From positions 1 to 64,000 of the forward strand of contig CAZJHX010000050.1 in NCBI GenBank assembly GCA_964545715.1: a stretch of 64,000 bases of DNA, read 5' to 3'. A model generated the notes under the pieces. That model ran no database searches. It saw nothing but the letters and a program-made list of their open reading frames with translations, and was not told the origin of the DNA. Source of the DNA: CAZJHX01 sp964545715 (GTDB lineage: Bacteria > Myxococcota_A > UBA9042 > GCA-2863065). The stretch's first letter is position 1. Every line of letters begins with the position of its first letter. Shown piece by piece: positions 1 through 7,371 of the stretch. Both the position numbers and the translations under genes were made by a program.

Positions 1-1055
1 GCGGGCCGGAGGCGGTGCCCGACGAGGACGACGAGCTGATTATCGACATCACGTGGATGTTGAACGGCGCGCCCGTCGGCGCACAAACCTCGGCGACGCT
101 GCCGGCGGATGTGGTGGAGGGCTGCGACCGGATCGCGTGCGTGATCGACGTCGGGGACGGGCTGGTTGCGGACTCGGCGACGTCGGCGCCGCAGATCCTG
201 GAGCCCAAGGGCGACTGTGGGTCCAACCCGTGCATCGACTACTTCTGCTACGAGCAGGGGGGCTGCGCCGGCAAGTCGACCCCGGGCATCCCGTGTGACG
301 ACGGCGACTTCTGCACTCTCGCCGGGGTGTGCGAGGGTCCGGTCTGCAAGGCGCCGCCGATCGCAGCGTCGGTATGCGATGACGGCAACCTGTGCACCGA
401 TGACTCCTGCGAGTCGTACGTGGGCTGCCAGAACAAGCCGGTCAGCAAGCCGTGTGACGCGGACGGCTCGGTGTGTACGCACAACGACGCCTGCGTGGCC
501 GGCAAGTGCGAGCCGGGCGCTGCGCTGGACTGCGACGACGGCATCTCGTGCACCGAGGACCTGTGTTATGCGACCACGGGCTGCACGGCGCCGGGGGAGG
601 AGCCGTTGCCCGCCGATGTGCCGATCGACGTGGGCTTGTACGGCGGCCCGGGCGAGTTTGTGGAGGTCGAGGACGGCGGCGAGATCGAGATCGTGCAGGG
701 ACCGCAGGGCGGCATCCACACCGAGATCTCCGTGCGGATCTTCCCGCCCAAGGCCTGGTTCTGGACGCCGGTGAAGCTGTACATCGACGCGGAGCTGCGG
801 ATGGGCTGCTGTGACGGGGAGGTCGCGTCGGCGTTCTTCGACACGGTCGACCTGGCGTTCAAGGTGGAGGAGGGCGTGTACATGACGTCCAGCGCCCAGC
901 TGCTCTTCTACGCCTTCAACGATCCGGAAAAGTACGCGGGCAAGAAGGCGTGCGCGCACTTCCTGGTCGGTGTCTACGACGACAACGACGACATCACGCT
1001 GTGGACGGTGGGGCGCCAGCTGTTCACGCTGGTCGACAAGATCCCGAACGGATAG
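1..1055 (+). CDS. C-terminal part of a Cys-rich, Ig-repeat secreted protein (5' end outside window)
   Basis: The reading frame is open from base 3 and has no upstream stop, so the true start lies outside the window. The first 45 residues (WMLNGAPVGAQT region) resemble one Ig-like repeat of the lipoprotein at 35350-37314. Next come about 130 residues of Cys/Asp repeats of the form CDDGxxCTxDxC...GC (for example CDDGNLCTDDSC), a secreted-protein repeat common in myxobacteria that is probably disulfide-bonded or cation-binding. The last 130 residues form a separate domain with few Cys. The stop is TAG, only 3 nt before the convergent stop of the next gene. The function is unknown; an extracellular or outer-membrane binding role is inferred from composition. 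Confidence 0.75.
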   Translation, partial: GPEAVPDEDDELIIDITWMLNGAPVGAQTSATLPADVVEGCDRIACVIDVGDGLVADSATSAPQILEPKGDCGSNPCIDYFCYEQGGCAGKSTPGIPCDDGDFCTLAGVCEGPVCKAPPIAASVCDDGNLCTDDSCESYVGCQNKPVSKPCDADGSVCTHNDACVAGKCEPGAALDCDDGISCTEDLCYATTGCTAPGEEPLPADVPIDVGLYGGPGEFVEVEDGGEIEIVQGPQGGIHTEISVRIFPPKAWFWTPVKLYIDAELRMGCCDGEVASAFFDTVDLAFKVEEGVYMTSSAQLLFYAFNDPEKYAGKKACAHFLVGVYDDNDDITLWTVGRQLFTLVDKIPNG

Positions 1056-1058
1056 GTC

Positions 1059-1808
1059 TTACTGTGGGGCGTCGATCTCGTCGCCGTTCTCGTCGCGGAT
1101 GGGCTCGCTCACGAGCTCGCCGGGCAGCGAGAAGTCGCCGGTGCGCAGCCCCGTGAAGCTGGACTGCAGGGTAATCGTGGCGCCCGCGTAGCCGTCCTGG
1201 GTCGGCAGGATGCAGCCGCCGCTGTAGATGACGGTGACCTTGCCGTTGATCAGGTTGCCGGTGGCCAGCAGGCGGCTGTTGAGCTCGACGCTGGTGGTGG
1301 CGATGGAGGCGCCGATGAGCGCGCAGCCCGGCCCGGCGACAGCGCCCAGCCCCAGCCCGATGGTGAGGTCCCCGTGCTGATTGACCAGCCCGCCGCGCTC
1401 CATCATGTAGGCCTCCGCCTTGGTCGGATCGACGTTGACGACGCGCACCAGCCAGGGGTTGTACGGCTTCTTGAGCGGGTCGAACAGCGGCTGGTCGATG
1501 GCCACGCTCTTCCAAAACGCCTCCGACGGGCAGTGCACGTGGTCGTATTTGCAGACCGCGGCCAGGTCGATTGTGGCCTCGCCGAGATCGATAACGCCGC
1601 CCTGCAGTCCGTCATAGGTCTCTTTCACGCCGCCGATATCGACGGTGACGGTGATAGCGTCATCGTGCGTGATTGCGTAGTTGCCGCGGATATCGGGCAC
1701 GGCCTCCTTGGCCTCTTGAATTGCCTGCGCGCAGCCGCCGCGTGCGCCCATGAGCATGGGTACGAGGCCCAGAAATACGATGGTGGTCGTGATCTTTCGG
1801 TCAAACAT
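1059..1808 (-). CDS. Small secreted protein or lipoprotein of unknown function
   Basis: Protein of 249 aa. The start at MFDRK is chosen because AGGGAG lies about 8 nt upstream; an upstream TTG/ATG extension by 10 codons has no ribosome site. Residues 1-25 are a short basic plus hydrophobic signal ending in ARGGC, so Cys26 could be lipidated, though the lipobox is weak. The mature part holds scattered Cys and a run of Gly and hydrophobic residues (GLGLGAVAGPGCALIGAS). No family is recognised. A strong sigma-54-like promoter (1855-1870) lies 47 nt upstream. It converges on the gene ending at 1055 with a 3-nt gap. Confidence 0.7.
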   Translation of the reverse strand: MFDRKITTTIVFLGLVPMLMGARGGCAQAIQEAKEAVPDIRGNYAITHDDAITVTVDIGGVKETYDGLQGGVIDLGEATIDLAAVCKYDHVHCPSEAFWKSVAIDQPLFDPLKKPYNPWLVRVVNVDPTKAEAYMMERGGLVNQHGDLTIGLGLGAVAGPGCALIGASIATTSVELNSRLLATGNLINGKVTVIYSGGCILPTQDGYAGATITLQSSFTGLRTGDFSLPGELVSEPIRDENGDEIDAPQ

Positions 1809-1854
1809 CTTGGACTCCCTTATCTCGCTGGTTTGCATTACGCACCGCCATTAG

Positions 1855-1870
1855 AGCAACCCGGGTGCCA
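1855..1870 (-). promoter_or_regulatory. Candidate sigma-54 (-24/-12) promoter
   Basis: On the minus strand this reads TGGCACCCGGGTTGCT. It has the GG of the -24 box and the GC of the -12 box separated by exactly 10 nt, and matches the consensus TGGCAC-N5-TTGCT at every conserved base except the G after TGGCAC. The predicted transcript start near 1844 leaves a leader of about 36 nt before the ATG at 1808, which fits the visible AGGGAG site. Confidence 0.65.
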
Positions 1871-2004
1871 GCCCGCAAAAAACGAGGGAGTGCAAACCCG
1901 TGGATGGGTGTCGAGGGTCAGCGTTATCCGCGAGGTGTAAACAATCGGAGACAGTCGGTTCGATACGCGAGGGATCGGCCAGCGCCCCCCATACTTCGGC
2001 CGCC

Positions 2005-2018
2005 GCCGGTCGACCGGC
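2005..2018. repeat. 14-bp perfect palindrome in a divergent promoter region
   Basis: GCCGGTCGACCGGC is a perfect palindrome 43 nt before the ATG at 2061, in the spacer between two divergent genes. It could be an operator for the downstream lipoprotein gene. GC-rich DNA makes such palindromes fairly easy to find by chance, so the role is a guess. Confidence 0.3.
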
Positions 2019-2060
2019 TGGAAACGTGCCGCCCGCGATGCCGCATGGTACCCATTCAAC

Positions 2061-4073
2061 ATGAGGTGGCTCTTGATCGTATGCGCCGCGGGGCTGATGG
2101 CCTGCGGTGACGGCGAGGACGCGGGACAGACGCTGGCACCGCAGGGCCTGTTGCCGGCGGATTGCCTGTGGGACCCGGTGTTGTCGGGACCGTCCTATCG
2201 CAGCCGGTTTCGTGTGCGACCGTCCAACCGGGACGACGTATGGGTCTGGAACGACGCCGGGCTGTTTCATAGCGCCAACCGCGGCCGTGACTGGGACAAG
2301 GTACTGCCTGAGCCGCCCGTCTCCATCCAGCTGCCGGGTGAGTCCGCCGCGCTGGTGTCGCTGCGTGACAGGGTACTGCGCAGTATCGACGGGGGGCTGA
2401 GCTGGACGGAGGTCGCGCTGGAGACGTTCGTCGAGCATCGCTGGTTTGCCTTGGAGTACGGCGGCAAAGGGCCGGTCTATGCGTGGGATGCGGCCAACCT
2501 GTGGCGCTCTGACGACGATGGCGAGACCTGGAGCGAGCGGCTGGGGCCGGGCGCGCTGTCGGCCGCCACGCCGCTGGACGAGGTGGCGGTCCATGGGGAT
2601 CGCGTGGTCCTTCAAATCGACCAGCCCGGGTCGATGTCCGACCTGTATGTCAGCAACGACAAGGGCGCGTCGTGGTCGCCTGGAGAGTTCCCCAGAGCGG
2701 ACTTTCTGACGGTCGGCCCCGGGGGGCGCATCGCAGGGTCGTGCTGGTGCGGCGGGTTCATCGACACCGCCGGGCTGTACGTCACCTACGACGATGGCAA
2801 GACATTCGGGCTCGTGCCGGGACGGCTGATGCCGATCACCTTCAACGGGTGGGACGAGCGGCTGTGGTTCACCGTCTCCTGGTTTCTGGAGACGGGTGAG
2901 CCGGGCGACGTCCCAAGCCGTGGGTTCGAGCTTTGGTGGACGGACGACTGGGGCTTGAGCCTCTCCGGCGCGGTTCCCGAGGCGGGCCCGATCAGCGGAG
3001 CCAGGACGGCGGCCATCGAATCCGCCGTGCTGGACCCGAGCGACGTCGAGCCACAGGCGCTGCCCGACTTCGAGCAGGTCGTCGTGGGCATTCCAATGCT
3101 CCTGGAGGATGGGACCAGCCGCGGGTTGCTGTGTTATCTCGGCGGCGACGCGGAGAGCCGGCTGGAAACCGAGCCGCCCGAGCAACGGGAGGCGCTGCAG
3201 TCCGGCCAGACCGTCATCTACGCCTACACCGGCCAGGACGCGCTGCCTCACCTGCGCGCCGCCGTCGGCTTTGACGGCACCGTCTACACGAACGAGACGT
3301 TTGCCCAGGTGTCGACCGGGCGCGGGACGCCGGCCTGGTATACGGCCCCCGACCACATGCAGGAGGTCGTGGACATTGCGGTCAAGACCAACCACAACGT
3401 GGCGATACTGACGCGCGAGTACAGCCAGGAGCACGACGACGGACCGACCGGCGCGGGCGTGTGGAAGCCGGACGGCGAGCCGGCCTCTGGCGAACACGTC
3501 AAGATCGAGCCGGGGACGGTCGCGACGGGCCTGGGTGTGCGCCACAACGGCTCGCTGGCCATCTTCACCACAGGCAACGTGACGACGGCCGACCGCTTTG
3601 AGGACAACGAGCTGGAGGTGTGGGCCAATACCTACATCCGGCGGCGGACCCCTCTGACACCCAACGCGCCGCCGCATTACGCCGATTGTTCGGACGAGTC
3701 GCCGACCTCCGACTGCGTCCGCATTCCGGAGGGCGTGGTCTTCAGCTCGCTGGCGGTGTCCGAAGATCGCCACCTGTATGCCCTGGAGCCGGCACGCGGC
3801 GCGCTGTGGCGCCGGCCGCTCGATGCCGACGACCATGTCTGGCGGCTTGTGGCCGTGGGCTTCCGCGATCCGTCCAAGGTGTTCGTGGACCCCCGCCCGG
3901 GCGACGGTCGGATCTACGTGATAGACGGTCACGTCTACGCCATGTTGCCCGGCGACGGCATGCTGCTGCGCCCAACCCGCCCCGAGGGCCCCGCCCAGAC
4001 CGGGTGCGATGCCGGCTGCCCGCTGGGCACCTGTGGCGCCTCGGGCGTCTGCGAGCTGAACGCCGCGCCATGA
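2061..4073 (+). CDS. Asp-box (BNR/sialidase-like) beta-propeller lipoprotein
   Basis: Lipoprotein of 670 aa: MRWLLIVCAAGLMAC gives a lipobox LMAC with Cys15. The body carries repeated Asp-box motifs (S-x-D-x-G-x-x-W): SANRGRDW, SIDGGLSW, SDDDGETW and SNDKGASW, plus the weaker TYDDGKTF, all in roughly residues 70-260. Such motifs mark six- or seven-bladed propellers of the sialidase/VPS10/photosystem-II assembly type; no catalytic residues of a true sialidase are evident. The C-terminal 20 residues hold a cluster of four Cys (GCPLGTCGASGVC). It is probably anchored in the outer membrane and used for binding. A stand-alone gene, divergent from the gene at 1808; the following 34 nt contain no clear terminator. 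Confidence 0.85.
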   Translation: MRWLLIVCAAGLMACGDGEDAGQTLAPQGLLPADCLWDPVLSGPSYRSRFRVRPSNRDDVWVWNDAGLFHSANRGRDWDKVLPEPPVSIQLPGESAALVSLRDRVLRSIDGGLSWTEVALETFVEHRWFALEYGGKGPVYAWDAANLWRSDDDGETWSERLGPGALSAATPLDEVAVHGDRVVLQIDQPGSMSDLYVSNDKGASWSPGEFPRADFLTVGPGGRIAGSCWCGGFIDTAGLYVTYDDGKTFGLVPGRLMPITFNGWDERLWFTVSWFLETGEPGDVPSRGFELWWTDDWGLSLSGAVPEAGPISGARTAAIESAVLDPSDVEPQALPDFEQVVVGIPMLLEDGTSRGLLCYLGGDAESRLETEPPEQREALQSGQTVIYAYTGQDALPHLRAAVGFDGTVYTNETFAQVSTGRGTPAWYTAPDHMQEVVDIAVKTNHNVAILTREYSQEHDDGPTGAGVWKPDGEPASGEHVKIEPGTVATGLGVRHNGSLAIFTTGNVTTADRFEDNELEVWANTYIRRRTPLTPNAPPHYADCSDESPTSDCVRIPEGVVFSSLAVSEDRHLYALEPARGALWRRPLDADDHVWRLVAVGFRDPSKVFVDPRPGDGRIYVIDGHVYAMLPGDGMLLRPTRPEGPAQTGCDAGCPLGTCGASGVCELNAAP

Positions 4074-4107
4074 TGGCGTGTGCGCCGCGGCGGTTACGCG
4101 CCTGCCT

Positions 4108-4402
4108 TTAGTGGGGGCAGACGCACCCGTCGTAGGTGCAGCCGCTGGGCGCCACCTCCGTGCCGGCACCAGACGCTATTGTCGCTGTTCAGCCACAGGG
4201 TGCCGCTGCAGGCGGAGTACCTCTCCACCATGCGCTTGCACTGGACGTGGTGCTTGCAGGTGCAGGAGCCTGCCGTACAGCAGTGGGTGCCTTCTTCCTT
4301 GGCGAAGGCCGGGACGGCGTAAAACGCACAAACGGTGAGATCCAAGCCTGCTGTACTGCGCCCGGCTTCGCTAGACACGGGGCACCCCAGGGCCTCCGGC
4401 AA
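4108..4402 (-). pseudogene. Small Cys-rich secreted protein, apparently frameshifted
   Basis: This is the only coding signal between 4074 and 4512. In one minus-strand frame there is a plausible signal-peptide end (AFYAVPAFA) followed by Cys-rich residues (GTHCCTAGSCTCKHHVQC) and SDNSVW. After that the frame turns into Arg/Leu-rich sequence to a stop at 4094. If one base is dropped at about 4160-4175, the protein instead continues APSGCTYDGCVCPH and stops at 4108-4110, in keeping with the Cys-rich first part. I therefore read it as a mini-gene with a one-base lesion, real or a sequencing error. The start is uncertain: the N-terminus before AFYAV lacks a normal basic n-region. Bases 4403-4512 show nothing. 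Confidence 0.35.
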
Positions 4403-4512
4403 ACCCGGGGCGGTTCAGCTGAGCGGCGGCTGGGTCTGGAGTCGTGCCCTCGCCTCCGCACCTCTTTCCGCGGGTCGGCGAGGCCGACGCCGGCGCGGTG
4501 AATAGGCGAGCT

Positions 4513-7161
4513 TTAGAGAGTGAGGAGGTAGTTGACCAGATCGGTGCGCTGCTCGCCGGTCAGCTGCATCGTGACGCCCATCGTGGCGGACGTGGCGTCA
4601 AGCACGTCGTACAGCGTCGCCGCGCTGCCGTCGTGCAGGTAGGGCGCCGAGTTGTACAGACCCTTCAGCGACGGGGTGTTCAAAGACAGGCCCTCGCTGC
4701 CGCCGTTCTTCTCGTGCAGCTCGATTTCGAGCGGGGTGAACGTGCCCACGTCCCAGTTCTCGCCGTCGGTCAGCGCCTTGCCGGAGTGGCAGTCCGCACA
4801 GCCAAGCGACGGGTGGTAGAAGAGCTCTTTGCCCGCCTTCTGGCTCTCGGTCAGGCCGTCGGGGCCCAGGTTCGGGTTAGGTGGGAGCACCAGGCCATCC
4901 TCTGACATCAAGAACTCGGTGAGCGCGTCCTTTTGAGCGTCACTGAGGCCGCTGCCGCCCATGCGCTTGACGGTCTGGGTGATGTTCTTCTGCATGGTGT
5001 CGGCGGTGCCGATCCAGTTGAACGGGGCGCTGCCCTTGAGCTTCTGGGCCAGGAACGGCGTCTGGCGCGGGCCGTCCTTGATGAACCAGATGAGGCCGTC
5101 CTCGGTGCCCTCGAAGTGGCAGGTGGCGCAGGCGAAGAAGCCGTTGACCGACAGGCCGGTGAAGCGCGCGAACGTGAAGATGCGGCGGCCCAGCGCCATG
5201 TCGCCCTCGAACGCGTCGACGCCGAACGCGACCTCGGCGCTGTGGTGGAGCGTGGTCGGGTGCGTCAGCGTGGCGCCGGACGGGAACTGGGGGAACTTCG
5301 GGAACTCGCTGCCCGCGGCGTTTTTCGAGAACGAGACGCTCGGCATCGCCAGCAGGGACTCGATGTTGACCTCGCTGACCGTGAACGACTGGCTGTTGCG
5401 TACGTAAAGGCGCTTGCCGTCGGGCGCGATCGCCAGGCTGGTGGGCGCCTGGCCGACTTTGATCTCGGCCAGGGTGGAGCGCATCGGGTCGCCGGCGGCG
5501 GTGCCGAAGACCATCACGTTGTCGGTGCCCTTGCAGGCGACAAACAGCAGGCTGGCCCCCGGGTGATGAGCCGCGCCCATCGGCTTGTCGCAGATGGCGG
5601 TCATGGGCTCGCCGGTGGTCTGGTCCTGAACGGGCGCCGCGCTCTCGCTGGGCCCGACCACGTCGTCGTCGCCGTTGAAGACGCTGATGCTGACCTCGAT
5701 CGGGCGGATGATGTGGGGGAACGTGAGGATCTCGGTCACGCACGTCGTGTTGCAGATGTTGTTGCAGACGTTGGAGCAGCTGGTGGAGCAGTTGGTCGAG
5801 CAGGAGTTGCTGCAGACCGTGCCGCCGTAGCCGCCCGCATTCTGGCAGACCTGGCTGCAGTTCTGCTTGCAGTTTTGTTTGCAGTCCTGCTTGCACGACT
5901 TGCTGCAGGTGGTCTCACAGGTCGTCTCGGTCTCCTGCTCGATCTCCAGAAACTCGGTGACGGACTGCTCGGTGGAGCCGGGGCTGGCGATGACGTGCGA
6001 TGAGTAGACCTCGTCGGTGGCCGGGTTCAGGGCCAGCGAGATGGCGCGCGTCGGGACCGTCTTGTCGATCTTGATGTCGTTGTGCAGCGCCAGGTCGGCG
6101 GGGTTCTTCGTGCGCAGCGCCATGGTGGTGGACTCCAGCAGCGCGCCGACGCCGGGCATGGTCTCGTAGCGGAGGACGGCGCCGTGCTGCAGGGACACGA
6201 AGACCTGGCCCTGGCTGTTGACCAGAACGCCGCGCGGGCGGTCGTCGACCGGCACGTTGCTCAGGGGCGACAGCGACTTGGTCTTGAGCGCGACGACGCG
6301 GTTCTCGCCCGAGATGGTCACGTACAGGGCCTTGGTGTCCACCGACAGGGCCAGGCTGTACGGCTCGGCGCCCACGTGCACGACCTGCGCGACCTGGCTG
6401 GCGTTGGGGTTGATCTTGGCGACGCTGGCGCCGTGACGGACGGTGACGTACGCGGTGCCGTCAGGGGCGACCACGACCTGCTCGGGGCGCTTGCCCACGT
6501 TGATGATGCGCTGAACCTTGGCGGTGCCGCGGTCGAGGACGACCAGGCTGTCGGCCTCGGTGCTGACGACGAAGAGCTGGTTGCCGTGGACGGCTACGCC
6601 GCTGCCCGCAGTCCAGGGGCGAAGCTCCGAGGCGGGGAGGGCGACCGGGCGCTCGGGCAGCGTGTGGGGGAAGGCGGCGGGGAAGCTGGTGACCCAGGGG
6701 GCCTGCTCGGATGCGCCGGTCCAGCCCAGGTCGGGGATCTCGGCGATGTCGCTGTCGGTGTCGACGGCGCCCAGCTCAGGGTTCTCAAAGTCCTCGGACT
6801 TGGACTGGTCGTAGGGGTCCTCGTCATCGGCGTCAGACGTCTCTTCGTCGCCGGCGATGGCGGACTCGCCCTCGGGGATGGCGGCTTCGTACTCGTCCTT
6901 TTCGGCGATCTCTTCGGCGATCGGGTTGTGGCCGGTGCGCTCGGTGACCTCGTCGAGCCGGTCGGCGCTGGGAACAACCAGCTGATCCAGCTGCTGGGCC
7001 TGGCCGTACTGCCAGTCAGACGCCTTGACGGCCTCCGGGGTCTGCTGCTGCTGTGCCGGGTTTTCGATCGGCAGTGGCGCGTCCGTGGCCAGGTTGCCCT
7101 CGGTTCCGCAGCCGATGATCAGTACGCCGGCAGCCAGCGCGGCAGTATAAGTCGTCTTCAT
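4513..7161 (-). CDS. Lipoprotein with YVTN beta-propeller, Cys-rich insert and di-haem cytochrome c peroxidase-like domain
   Basis: Protein of 882 aa from the ATG giving MKTTYTAALAAG; the frame stays open 73 codons upstream but without signal-peptide character. The lipobox is LIIGC (Cys18), then an acidic linker of about 130 residues. Residues ~170-330 and ~520-640 carry YVTN/NHL-like propeller repeats (LVVLDRGTAKV, AYVTV). Residues ~413-474 are an unusual insert with about 20 Cys in CxxxC spacing. The C-terminal third resembles MauG/cytochrome c peroxidase enzymes with two haem sites, C678-ATCH and C788-ADCH, the latter followed by LNTPSLKGLYNSAPYLHDGS, the usual text of that family. It is probably an outer-membrane or surface redox protein. 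It is divergent from the CxxCH lipoprotein at 7372 and has its own sigma-54-like promoter (7203-7218). Confidence 0.85.
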   Translation of the reverse strand: MKTTYTAALAAGVLIIGCGTEGNLATDAPLPIENPAQQQQTPEAVKASDWQYGQAQQLDQLVVPSADRLDEVTERTGHNPIAEEIAEKDEYEAAIPEGESAIAGDEETSDADDEDPYDQSKSEDFENPELGAVDTDSDIAEIPDLGWTGASEQAPWVTSFPAAFPHTLPERPVALPASELRPWTAGSGVAVHGNQLFVVSTEADSLVVLDRGTAKVQRIINVGKRPEQVVVAPDGTAYVTVRHGASVAKINPNASQVAQVVHVGAEPYSLALSVDTKALYVTISGENRVVALKTKSLSPLSNVPVDDRPRGVLVNSQGQVFVSLQHGAVLRYETMPGVGALLESTTMALRTKNPADLALHNDIKIDKTVPTRAISLALNPATDEVYSSHVIASPGSTEQSVTEFLEIEQETETTCETTCSKSCKQDCKQNCKQNCSQVCQNAGGYGGTVCSNSCSTNCSTSCSNVCNNICNTTCVTEILTFPHIIRPIEVSISVFNGDDDVVGPSESAAPVQDQTTGEPMTAICDKPMGAAHHPGASLLFVACKGTDNVMVFGTAAGDPMRSTLAEIKVGQAPTSLAIAPDGKRLYVRNSQSFTVSEVNIESLLAMPSVSFSKNAAGSEFPKFPQFPSGATLTHPTTLHHSAEVAFGVDAFEGDMALGRRIFTFARFTGLSVNGFFACATCHFEGTEDGLIWFIKDGPRQTPFLAQKLKGSAPFNWIGTADTMQKNITQTVKRMGGSGLSDAQKDALTEFLMSEDGLVLPPNPNLGPDGLTESQKAGKELFYHPSLGCADCHSGKALTDGENWDVGTFTPLEIELHEKNGGSEGLSLNTPSLKGLYNSAPYLHDGSAATLYDVLDATSATMGVTMQLTGEQRTDLVNYLLTL

Positions 7162-7202
7162 AAAGTCTCTTTGCCCCTCGGTATCCACCGGGGTGGGTCC
7201 AA

Positions 7203-7218
7203 AGCATCGGACGTGCCA
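7203..7218 (-). promoter_or_regulatory. Candidate sigma-54 (-24/-12) promoter
   Basis: The minus strand reads TGGCACGTCCGATGCT: TGGCACG is a perfect -24 element and GC follows GG by exactly 10 nt; only the first T of the -12 TTGC is changed. The predicted start near 7192 gives a leader of about 31 nt to the ATG at 7161. Confidence 0.65.
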
Positions 7219-7281
7219 ATCTGTCCCCACCTTGCAGTGTCCCGAATAGGTCGGCCGTATGACCGGCATGAGGTCGCTGGA

Positions 7282-7317
7282 CCCCCCGTTTGGTGAGGTC
7301 AACCGATTCCCGGGGGG
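7282..7317. other. Stem-loop between divergent haem-protein genes
   Basis: CCCCCCG (7282-7288) pairs with CGGGGGG (7311-7317), and inside it TTGGT (7290-7294) pairs with ACCGA (7302-7306, one G-U pair) around a 7-nt loop. No T-run follows, so it is not an intrinsic terminator. Lying 55 nt upstream of the ATG at 7372, it could be in that gene's leader or be a protein-binding site. Confidence 0.35.
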
Positions 7318-7371
7318 AACCGACCCCACGTGTGGTAGTGTATGGGCCACTGAACGGCAGATGAGGTCTGC

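Noticed and set aside
1851..4169. 772-codon minus-strand frame opposite the Asp-box lipoprotein
   Set aside because: No motif or ribosome site and the usual shadow composition; the plus frame has lipobox and Asp-boxes.
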